NCBI GenBank assembly: GCA_964627045.1
Contig: CAZVIK010000267.1
Span: forward strand, 1 to 5,118
DNA from: CAZVIK01 sp964627045
Lineage (GTDB): Bacteria; Acidobacteriota; Terriglobia; Bryobacterales; Bryobacteraceae
Reading direction: 5' to 3'
Length of the DNA stretch: 5,118 nucleotides
The position numbers were made by a program, and so were the translations under genes. This document shows, piece after piece, positions 1 through 5,118 of the stretch; positions within the stretch are counted from its first letter, which is position 1, and each line of letters begins with the position of its first letter. Below the pieces are notes generated by a model that saw only the letters and a program-made list of their open reading frames with translations, ran no database searches and was not told the origin of the DNA.

Positions 1-1
1 T

Positions 2-1132
2 GGGTCGCGCTTGGGACGCGCACTGGTGGCCGCCGAAACAGCCCTGGCCGTGGTCTTGCTGGCCGGCGCCGGGCTCTTCCTGCGCACGCTCATCAATCTC
101 AAATCGCACAACCCGGGGTTCAACACGAGCCACCTGCTGACAGTGGAGACGTCCTTCAAGCGTGGTGCGGGCGGCGTGGGTTTGCAGGCATCCTCTTACC
201 CGATGCTGCGTGAACGACTGGAAACCGTGCCCGGCATCACGTCCGCCACCTGGGGCCAGGTGATGTTAATCGGAAACACAAGCGATACCAGACTCCCCGG
301 CCCGGCGGGTTCCGGCCGGATCGAGGCCTACTACCTGGCGATCGGCCCACGCTTCTTTGAAACGCTGGAGATCCCGTTGCTGGCTGGTCGCAGTATCCGG
401 CCCGAGGACTGCCGCGAAAAGCCGGGCGTCGTGTGGATCAACCGCGCGCTGGCGCGGCGCTACTTCCCCGGCGGCGGCGTGCTCGGCCAGCGAATCGGAG
501 AAGGCGGGCAATTCGAAATCGTCGGCGTCGTGGGCGATACCAAGTACCAGTCGCTGCGCAGCGGCATCCAACCCACGTTGTTCATGCCCACCGCATCGGG
601 GACATTCCTCCTACGCGCGGCGGGGAACCCCACCACGCTGGAATCCGCCGTCCTCCAGGCATTTAAGGACGCGGCGCCCGGTTTCCGCCCCGGCCCGCTG
701 CGGGGCCTCGACGCGCAAATCGACCAGCAGTTGTTCGCCGAACACATGCTGGCGCGGCTTTCCTCCGGCTTCGGCGCGCTGGCGTTGCTGTTGGCGGCCA
801 TCGGCGTCTACGGAGTGGTGGCTTACTCGGTGGCGCAGCGCACCAGTGAGATTGCGATTCGCGTTTCGCTCGGCGCGCGGCCGGGCGAGGTGGCCCGCCT
901 GGTCCTGCTGGACGGATTGCCGCCGGTGCTCGCCGGAGTCCTCACCGGTCTGGCGGCGGCCTATGGTCTGACGCGTCTGTTGGTGTCTTTCCTGTACGGC
1001 GTAAAGCCGCTCGACGCCTTTACCTTCACGGCGGCGGCACTGCTGCTGCTGGGAGCGGCCGCGCTCGCTTGCAGCGTCCCGCTCCAGCGCGCGCTCCGCG
1101 TGAACCCCGTCGCGGCTCTCCGCTGCGAATAG
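2..1132 (+). CDS. ABC transporter permease, MacB/FtsX family (ADOP-like), C-terminal part; 5' end outside window
   Basis: This is the C-terminal part of an inner-membrane permease of the MacB/FtsX superfamily. The frame is open to the window edge, and the residues before the first possible start (TTG at 11) continue the family pattern, so the gene begins upstream. Numbering from that TTG, there is a membrane segment at about 5-25 ending in the typical AGAGLFLRTL-type motif. A periplasmic core domain (MacB_PCD-like) follows at about 28-245, including IVGVVGDTKY. The FtsX domain has three more membrane segments at about 252-274, 298-322 and 336-357. The cytoplasmic-loop signature QRTSEIAIRVSLGARPGEV sits at 276-294, and the end NPVAALR is typical of the family. 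The layout matches the second half of the roughly 800-residue duplicated acidobacterial permeases, but a single-copy MacB-type permease cannot be excluded because the N-terminus is missing. No ATPase gene is visible. The substrate is unknown; relatives export macrolides, peptides or lipoproteins. Confidence 0.88.
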   Translation, partial: GSRLGRALVAAETALAVVLLAGAGLFLRTLINLKSHNPGFNTSHLLTVETSFKRGAGGVGLQASSYPMLRERLETVPGITSATWGQVMLIGNTSDTRLPGPAGSGRIEAYYLAIGPRFFETLEIPLLAGRSIRPEDCREKPGVVWINRALARRYFPGGGVLGQRIGEGGQFEIVGVVGDTKYQSLRSGIQPTLFMPTASGTFLLRAAGNPTTLESAVLQAFKDAAPGFRPGPLRGLDAQIDQQLFAEHMLARLSSGFGALALLLAAIGVYGVVAYSVAQRTSEIAIRVSLGARPGEVARLVLLDGLPPVLAGVLTGLAAAYGLTRLLVSFLYGVKPLDAFTFTAAALLLLGAAALACSVPLQRALRVNPVAALRCE

Positions 1133-1141
1133 CGGCGTGCT

Positions 1142-1185
1142 GTCCGTTTCCGGCGCGCCATCGGCGATAATAGGCGGAAGCGGAC
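1142..1185. repeat. 11-bp inverted repeat in the dnaG leader
   Basis: The left arm GTCCGTTTCCG (1142-1152) is complementary to the right arm CGGAAGCGGAC (1175-1185) over all 11 positions, with one G-T wobble (1147 with 1180). The 22-base loop can form a further 4-bp stem, CGCC (1156-1159) with GGCG (1163-1166). The right arm contains the purine-rich stretch that is the only plausible ribosome-binding sequence of dnaG, and it ends three bases before the ATG. No T-run follows, so it is not a standard intrinsic terminator. It could hide the ribosome-binding site in a read-through transcript or be a protein-binding dyad. The pairing is seen directly; any function is inferred. Confidence 0.55.
1166..1171 (+). 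promoter_or_regulatory. Possible -10 element for dnaG
   Basis: GATAAT differs from the sigma-70 -10 consensus TATAAT at one position and lies 17 bases before the dnaG ATG, in an otherwise GC-rich gap. No good -35 sequence is found at 16-18 bases upstream (TCCGTT at 17-base spacing is poor). If used, the transcript would begin at roughly 1178 and have a leader of only about ten bases. dnaG might instead be read from a promoter further upstream. Confidence 0.25.
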
Positions 1186-1188
1186 CCC

Positions 1189-2928
1189 ATGGATTTCGTC
1201 GAACAACTGAAATCCTCGATCGACATCGTCAAGGTGGTTGGCGAGTACGTCCGCCTAAAAAAGAGCGGCGCGGGCCCGCGTTGGGTGGGACTGTGCCCCT
1301 TTCACACGGAGAAGACTCCCTCCTTCTCGGTCCATCAAACACACCAGTTCTACAAGTGCTTCGGCTGCGGCGCCGGCGGCGACGTTCTGAAGTTCGTGAT
1401 GGAGATCGAGCGCATCAGCTTCTTTGAAGCGCTCAAGTTGCTGGCCGAGCGCAACGGCATCCCGATGCCCAAGCGCGCCGAGTACGCCGACGAGGAGACC
1501 AAGCTCCGCGCGGCTCTCTTCCAGATGCACGAGATCGCGGCCCGCGCTTTCCGCGCCAATCTGCAAGGGCCCAGCGGCGCAGTGGCGCGCGACTACCTGG
1601 CCAAGCGCGGGGTTCCGGCGGCCGTCGTGGAGGAGTTCGGACTGGGCTACTCGGATCGCGGCGGGCAGGACTTGGTTCGCCGCTTCGAACGCGAAGGACT
1701 GGCCGCGCACTCGGAGGCCTCCGGTCTGGCGCTGCGCCGCCAGGACGGAAGCGGATGCTACGACCGTTTCCGCAACCGCCTCATGTTTCCGATTCACAGC
1801 GAGTCCGGCAAACTCATCGCCTTCGCCGGACGCGCCCTGTCGGCGGACGACGAACCCAAGTACCTGAATTCACCCGAGTCCGCGATTTACAAGAAGAACC
1901 AGGTGCTTTTCAACCTGCACCGCGCTCGCGAGGCCGTGCGCCGCAGCGGCCTGGGCATTCTGGTGGAAGGCTACATGGACGTGATCGGCCTGCACGCCGC
2001 GGGCGTGCGCGAGGCGGTGGCTTCCTGCGGAACCGCGCTGACCTCCACGCAGGTCCGGTCCCTGAAGCGCCATTCGGAGAACTTGGTCGTCAACTTCGAT
2101 CCGGACGCCGCCGGGTCCAACGCCGCCGAAAGGTCCATCCAGATGCTGCTAGAAGAAGGGATGCGCATCCGCGTACTGGAGTTGCAGGGCGGCCTGGACC
2201 CGGACGAATTCGTCAAACAGGCCGGCGCCGAGGCGTACCGCGCCGGCCTGGAGCGCGCCCCCGGCTACTTCCACTGGCTGGCGGACCGCGCGCGCGGCCG
2301 TTACGACATGCGTTCCGCACAAGGCCGTATCCAGGCGTTGCAGTTTCTGCTTCCGGCCATCCAGCGGGTGGGCGACAAACTGGAGCGCGCCGCCATCGCC
2401 AACGACCTGGCCGGGCATCTCGGCGTGGAACCCGGCATGGTGCTGGATCATTTCAAAAAAGCTGCCGCCGATCGCGTCGAGAAACCGATGCGCGGCCCGG
2501 CGGAGCCGGTTCGCGCCGTGGAGCGGATTTTGTTGAATTCCCTCCTATTGCGCGAGGAGATTCGGGAGGAAGTTATTCCGCGGCTCAGGGAAATGCCGGG
2601 CGTCGAGTCCTTCGCCAACGTGGAGGTGTTCCATGCGTTGTTCGCTCTCTACGACCGGAACCCCCGTTTTCGCTTCGCCGACCTGGAAGCGCGGCTGGAG
2701 GATTCCGCGCGCGCCGCGCTAACCGCCGCCGCGCTGACCGATGAGTTGAACGAGGGAGACTACACCCTGGCGCAGGCGCAGGCCTGCCTCGAACGACTGG
2801 AGGGAGAGCGGCGCGAGGCGTCGAAGGCCGAACTGCGCCGGCGGGTCAAGGAAGCCGAGCGAGCCGGCGATTTCAAACAGGTCCGGCGCTATACCGAAGA
2901 ATTGATCGCCCTGGAGAAACGGGCTTAG
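1189..2928 (+). CDS. dnaG: DNA primase DnaG
   Basis: DnaG synthesises the short RNA primers that start leading strands and Okazaki fragments, acting at the fork with the DnaB helicase. At 579 residues it is close to the usual length of about 580-600. The N-terminal CHC2 zinc ribbon is complete: C36 and H39 in GLCPFHTEKTPSF, and C57 and C60 in YKCFGCGAGGDV. The catalytic core carries YDRFRNRLMFPI (191-202), then the TOPRIM fold with E260 in LVEGYMDV, D304 and D306 in VNFDPDAAG, and D337 and D339 in GLDPDEFV. These align with E. coli E265, D309, D311, D345 and D347. Residues from about 440 are charged and helical, as expected of the helicase-binding domain. The ATG at 1189 is chosen because MDFVEQLKSSIDIVKVVGEYVRLKK is the standard primase N-terminus; the ribosome-binding sequence before it (GGCGGAAG) is weak. 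rpoD follows 68 bases downstream on the same strand. No missing catalytic residue or frameshift is seen. Confidence 0.98.
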   Translation: MDFVEQLKSSIDIVKVVGEYVRLKKSGAGPRWVGLCPFHTEKTPSFSVHQTHQFYKCFGCGAGGDVLKFVMEIERISFFEALKLLAERNGIPMPKRAEYADEETKLRAALFQMHEIAARAFRANLQGPSGAVARDYLAKRGVPAAVVEEFGLGYSDRGGQDLVRRFEREGLAAHSEASGLALRRQDGSGCYDRFRNRLMFPIHSESGKLIAFAGRALSADDEPKYLNSPESAIYKKNQVLFNLHRAREAVRRSGLGILVEGYMDVIGLHAAGVREAVASCGTALTSTQVRSLKRHSENLVVNFDPDAAGSNAAERSIQMLLEEGMRIRVLELQGGLDPDEFVKQAGAEAYRAGLERAPGYFHWLADRARGRYDMRSAQGRIQALQFLLPAIQRVGDKLERAAIANDLAGHLGVEPGMVLDHFKKAAADRVEKPMRGPAEPVRAVERILLNSLLLREEIREEVIPRLREMPGVESFANVEVFHALFALYDRNPRFRFADLEARLEDSARAALTAAALTDELNEGDYTLAQAQACLERLEGERREASKAELRRRVKEAERAGDFKQVRRYTEELIALEKRA

Positions 2929-2951
2929 CGGTTAACTCGATGTTGTAGAAT
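2923..2951 (+). promoter_or_regulatory. Candidate rpoD promoter
   Basis: TAGAAT at 2946-2951 matches five of six positions of the -10 consensus and lies in the only AT-rich patch between dnaG and rpoD. The -35 is weak: GCTTAG (2923-2928) at 17-base spacing or TTAGCG (2925-2930) at 15, both overlapping the dnaG stop codon. Transcription would begin at about 2957-2959, giving a leader of roughly 40 bases. Read-through from dnaG is equally possible, so rpoD may have both sources. Confidence 0.4.
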
Positions 2952-2957
2952 GTGGGG

Positions 2958-2971
2958 AGTCCATAGTCCAT
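2958..2971. repeat. Tandem 7-bp direct repeat AGTCCAT x2
   Basis: Two perfect, adjacent copies of AGTCCAT occupy 2958-2964 and 2965-2971, immediately at or after the expected rpoD transcription start. The repeat overlaps the left arm of the hairpin at 2962-2980. It may be a replication-slippage product or a repeated contact site for a regulator; the sequence alone does not decide. Confidence 0.45.
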
Positions 2972-2980
2972 TCGGCTATG
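2962..2980 (+). promoter_or_regulatory. Hairpin in the rpoD 5' leader
   Basis: CATAGTC (2962-2968) can pair with GGCTATG (2974-2980) over seven positions, one of them a wobble, around the five-base loop CATTC. It would form close to the 5' end of the predicted rpoD transcript and directly abut the purine-rich AGGG at 2981-2984. Such a stem could protect the mRNA 5' end or influence ribosome loading. There is no T-run, so it is not a terminator. Confidence 0.35.
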
Positions 2981-2991
2981 AGGGTGCGGGG
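2981..2991 (+). promoter_or_regulatory. Ribosome-binding region supporting the TTG start of rpoD
   Basis: The stretch AGGGTGCGGGG offers two G-rich candidates, AGGG about 12 bases and GCGGGG about 5 bases before the TTG at 2997. Neither is a full AGGAGG, but the position agrees with initiation at the TTG. The in-frame stop TGA at 2979-2981 leaves no room for a start further upstream. Confidence 0.4.
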
Positions 2992-2996
2992 TCTAC

Positions 2997-4682
2997 TTGG
3001 CTGCCGATGAGAAACTCGGGCGTCTGAAGCGCCTCATGGATGCCGGCCGGGAGAAGGGGTACCTTCTTTACGACGAGATCAATGAGGTTCTGCCCGACGA
3101 GATGGCGGGCGGCAACGCCATCGACGATCTGCTGGCCGGCCTGGACACGGCCGGCGTCGAAATCCTGGAAGAGCCAAAGCTCGATTTCGACCGGAAGGCG
3201 GAGGAACCCGAAGAGGTTGCCGATCTCGCCGCGAGTGCCGAGACTTCCGACAAGACCAATGACCCGGTCCGGATGTACTTGCGTGAGATGGGCTCGGTTC
3301 CGCTGCTTACGCGGGAGGGCGAAATCGACCTGGCCCGGCGCGTGGAGCGCGGCGAGCGAGGCGTACGCAAGGCCCTCTCCCGCGCGCCGCTGGTGATCCA
3401 CGAAGTCCTGGAACAAGTGGGTCGCCTGGAACGGGAACAGATCGTCGTCGATGAGCTGATCGTGCTGCCCGACTCTGCGGGAGAAGACCAGGACATGTCC
3501 GTCCTGCGCCAGCCCCTGGTGGAGACGGCGGCGGAGATCTCCCACCAATGCAAGCGGGCGCAACAGTACCGGCAGAAGCTCCAAGCGGTCTCCCGCGGAA
3601 TGAAGCCGAAGCAGCACCGGACGCTTCGCTGGAACCTCGCGCGCAGCCTGGTGAACGTATCGCGCCTGTACCGCAGCATTCATTTCGCGCCCGAGTTCCA
3701 ACACCGGCTCATCGGCCTGATCGAGCGCGCCGTCGAACAGTACCGCCCGGTGGAGCGGGAGATCGCCCGGCTTCAACGGAAGCGGGAGGAGAGCGCGCAG
3801 GAAGGTCCCGCCGTCCTTCGCGAGATCCGCAAGTCACTGCGTCAGGCCACCCAGAAGCTTCAGCAACTCGAGGCGGACGCCGGCTCCAGCGCCGCCGACC
3901 TGCGCCGCACCATCCAGATCATCGAGCGCGGTGTGCAGGAGACCGAAACGGCCAAGAAGCAGTTGATCGAGGCCAATCTCCGGCTGGTCGTTTCCATTGC
4001 CAAGCGGTACACCAACCGTGGACTTCACCTTCTCGACTTGATTCAGGAAGGCAACATCGGATTGATGAAGGCGGTCGACAAGTTCGATTACCGCCGCGGC
4101 TACAAGTTTTCGACCTACGCCACCTGGTGGGTGCGCCAGGCGATCACGCGCGCGATCGCGGACCAGGCGCGGACCATTCGCATCCCGGTCCACATGATCG
4201 AGACGATCAACAAACTGGTGCGCACACAGCGGCAGCTCCAGCAGGAACTGCGCCGCGAGCCCACCACCGAAGAACTGGCCCGGAAGCTGGAACTCACGGT
4301 GGGAAAGGTGCGAAAGGTTCTCCGCATCGCGCAGGAGCCGGTCTCGCTGGAAACACCGGTCGGCGAGGAGGAGGAATCGCACCTGGGCGATTTCATTGTG
4401 GACCGCCAGGGGATCTCGCCGTCAGAGTCCGTGATCAACGTGAATTTGCGCGAGCAGACCGCAGAAGTATTGAAGACGCTCAGCCCGCGCGAAGAGAAGA
4501 TCGTGAAGATGCGCTTCGGCCTCCAGGACGGCAGCGAGCATACTCTCGAGGAGGTCGGCCAGCATTTCGCCGTGACCCGCGAGCGCATTCGCCAGATCGA
4601 AGCCAAGGCGCTACGAAAGCTGCGCCACCCCAGCCGCAGCCACCGGCTGCGCGCCTTCCTCGAAAACAACCAGAAAGGCTGA
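2997..4682 (+). CDS. rpoD: RNA polymerase primary sigma factor RpoD (sigma-70, group 1)
   Basis: This is the housekeeping sigma factor, which binds core RNA polymerase and recognises -35/-10 promoters. All conserved regions are present in 561 residues: 1.1 (about 5-35, GYLLYDEINEVLPDE), 1.2 (87-120, DPVRMYLREMG), a non-conserved helical insert (about 121-310), and 2.1-2.4 (316-400). Regions 3.0-3.1 (about 400-475) and 4 (486-556) complete it. Q381 and T384 correspond to the -10-reading E. coli Q437 and T440. R528, E529, R532 and Q533 in VTRERIRQIEAKALRKL correspond to the -35-reading R584, E585, R588 and Q589. Region 1.1 identifies it as a primary rather than an alternative sigma factor. It is about 50 residues shorter than E. 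coli RpoD, mainly in the insert, which lacks the long acidic tract. The start is TTG: a stop lies in frame six codons upstream, and the next ATG (3036) would cut into region 1.1. It follows dnaG, as in the classic macromolecular synthesis locus. Confidence 0.97.
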   Translation: MAADEKLGRLKRLMDAGREKGYLLYDEINEVLPDEMAGGNAIDDLLAGLDTAGVEILEEPKLDFDRKAEEPEEVADLAASAETSDKTNDPVRMYLREMGSVPLLTREGEIDLARRVERGERGVRKALSRAPLVIHEVLEQVGRLEREQIVVDELIVLPDSAGEDQDMSVLRQPLVETAAEISHQCKRAQQYRQKLQAVSRGMKPKQHRTLRWNLARSLVNVSRLYRSIHFAPEFQHRLIGLIERAVEQYRPVEREIARLQRKREESAQEGPAVLREIRKSLRQATQKLQQLEADAGSSAADLRRTIQIIERGVQETETAKKQLIEANLRLVVSIAKRYTNRGLHLLDLIQEGNIGLMKAVDKFDYRRGYKFSTYATWWVRQAITRAIADQARTIRIPVHMIETINKLVRTQRQLQQELRREPTTEELARKLELTVGKVRKVLRIAQEPVSLETPVGEEEESHLGDFIVDRQGISPSESVINVNLREQTAEVLKTLSPREEKIVKMRFGLQDGSEHTLEEVGQHFAVTRERIRQIEAKALRKLRHPSRSHRLRAFLENNQKG

Positions 4683-4687
4683 CCGCC

Positions 4688-4723
4688 GCCGGCCCCCTGG
4701 CGCCGCGGGTCCCGCCCGCCGGC
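4688..4723 (+). terminator. GC-rich nested palindrome after rpoD, possible hairpin terminator without T-run
   Basis: GCCGGC occurs at 4688-4693 and 4718-4723 and can form an outer stem. Inside it, GCGGG-T-CCCGC (4705-4715) is a perfect inner inverted repeat. The element starts six bases after the rpoD stop codon. The right arm is followed by TTGAGG rather than a run of T, so intrinsic termination would be inefficient. It may stabilise the 3' end of the rpoD mRNA or attenuate read-through into the next gene. Confidence 0.3.
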
Positions 4724-4735
4724 TTGAGGTAGAGT

Positions 4736-4744
4736 AGGGGAAGG
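4736..4744 (+). promoter_or_regulatory. Ribosome-binding site of the zinc-ribbon gene
   Basis: AGGGGAAGG ends seven bases before the ATG at 4752, a normal spacing. It is the strongest ribosome-binding site in the window and fixes the start of the downstream gene, which otherwise has little homology support. Confidence 0.6.
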
Positions 4745-4751
4745 CAAACTC

Positions 4752-5118
4752 ATGTTCACGTGGATCTGCCCAAAATGCGGTCAGGAAGTGCCTCCGTCGG
4801 CCTCCGAATGCCCCAATTGCTCTACGGCCGAAGCGGAGAACCGTCCGGCGGCCACGCTGGCCCCGACCGCTTCCTATTCGGCCGTCCAGGAGCGCCCGTC
4901 CGCCGCACCGTCCGCTTCACGCTCCTCCGGCCCGCCGGCCTGGGTTCTGGCGGCTGTCTTTGCCGTCCTCTTCATCAGCATGGGCACGCTGGGATTTCTG
5001 GCGTACCGTTATTTCTCGCACCGCGGGCAACCGCTGGACCTCGGCCAGGTCCAGCCGGTCCGGACCCCGAAAACCGCCGGCCCGGCGTCGGCGACAAACA
5101 CGGCCAACGTTCTGGACC
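4752..5118 (+). CDS. Small zinc-ribbon protein with one membrane segment; 3' end outside window
   Basis: The open frame runs 122 codons from an ATG to the window edge without a stop. The N-terminus is a compact zinc ribbon with two CxxC knuckles: C6 and C9 in ICPKCGQEVP, and C20 and C23 in ECPNCS. A flexible stretch rich in Pro, Ala and Ser follows at about 30-62, with no secondary-structure signal. Next comes one hydrophobic segment at about 63-85 (PAWVLAAVFAVLFISMGTLG and on), then a Pro/Ala/Thr-rich tail that is still open at the end. With no signal peptide, the likely topology is zinc ribbon in the cytoplasm and tail outside, but the positive charges after the segment (R86, R91) make this uncertain. 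Proteins of this architecture are often annotated only as 'zinc ribbon domain-containing'. I cannot assign a function. The gene lies 69 bases after rpoD on the same strand and could be co-transcribed with it. Its reading frame is supported by the ribosome-binding site and the domain order. Confidence 0.75.
   Translation, partial: MFTWICPKCGQEVPPSASECPNCSTAEAENRPAATLAPTASYSAVQERPSAAPSASRSSGPPAWVLAAVFAVLFISMGTLGFLAYRYFSHRGQPLDLGQVQPVRTPKTAGPASATNTANVLD

Noticed and set aside
11..13. TTG as the start codon of the permease
   Set aside because: The frame is open upstream and the residues before it fit the family, while a start here would remove the N-terminal half of the protein.
331..341. Possible loss of the Pro-Asp before the DPD motif of primase (codon region about 2179-2211)
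   Set aside because: The coordinates given are residue numbers in DnaG. The change from Pro-Asp to Gln-Gly is outside the catalytic pair D337/D339, which is intact, so the enzyme should be active.
1255..1797. 180-codon - strand frame opposite the dnaG zinc ribbon and core
   Set aside because: Antisense to conserved primase sequence, with no domain and no convincing ribosome-binding site.
1755..2744. 329-codon + strand frame inside dnaG
   Set aside because: Same Arg/Pro/Gly-rich shadow composition, and the dnaG frame contains all primase motifs without interruption.
2976..3776. 266-codon open frame on the - strand opposite the first half of rpoD
   Set aside because: It lies wholly antisense to a certain gene, shows no recognisable domain, and long antisense frames are expected from third-position GC bias.
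3834..4382. 182-codon - strand frame opposite rpoD regions 2-3
   Set aside because: Its sequence is dictated by the strongly conserved sigma codons on the other strand, and nothing independent supports it.
3548..4732. 394-codon + strand frame overlapping rpoD in another frame
   Set aside because: The translation is low-complexity, rich in Arg, Pro, Gly and Ala, as expected of an out-of-frame read of high-GC coding DNA. The overlapped frame is a complete sigma factor.

Overview
The window is high-GC bacterial chromosomal DNA with four genes, all on the + strand and closely spaced. The order is: the C-terminal part of a MacB/FtsX-type ABC transporter permease, DNA primase (dnaG), the primary sigma factor (rpoD), and the start of a small zinc-ribbon membrane protein. 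The dnaG-rpoD pair is the core of the bacterial 'macromolecular synthesis' locus. The permease resembles the acidobacterial duplicated orphan permeases (ADOP), and a high-GC dnaG-rpoD pair beside it suggests an Acidobacteriota genome, perhaps of the Solibacter/Bryobacter type. That placement is an inference from family resemblance, not from a search.

Layout. Positions 2-1132 hold the permease, whose true start lies before the window. A 56-base gap follows (1133-1188), with an 11-bp inverted repeat that encloses a -10-like hexamer and overlaps the only ribosome-binding candidate of dnaG. Primase fills 1189-2928 and has intact zinc-binding and TOPRIM residues. The 68-base gap 2929-2996 appears to carry the rpoD promoter (-10-like TAGAAT), a tandem 7-bp repeat, a short hairpin and a ribosome-binding site. 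rpoD (2997-4682) starts with TTG and has all the conserved regions of a group 1 sigma-70 factor. The 69-base gap 4683-4751 contains a nested GC-rich palindrome and a strong ribosome-binding site for the last gene, which runs off the window end at 5118.

Function. DnaG makes RNA primers for replication, and RpoD directs RNA polymerase to housekeeping promoters. Their adjacency is the usual coupling of replication and transcription functions, although rpsU, which precedes dnaG in enterobacteria, is absent here and replaced by a transporter gene. The flanking permease and zinc-ribbon protein show no evident functional link to the pair.

I found no CRISPR array, mobile element, tRNA, rRNA or defence module, and nothing that amounts to a new system. 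The most interesting material is in the intergenic leaders of dnaG and rpoD.
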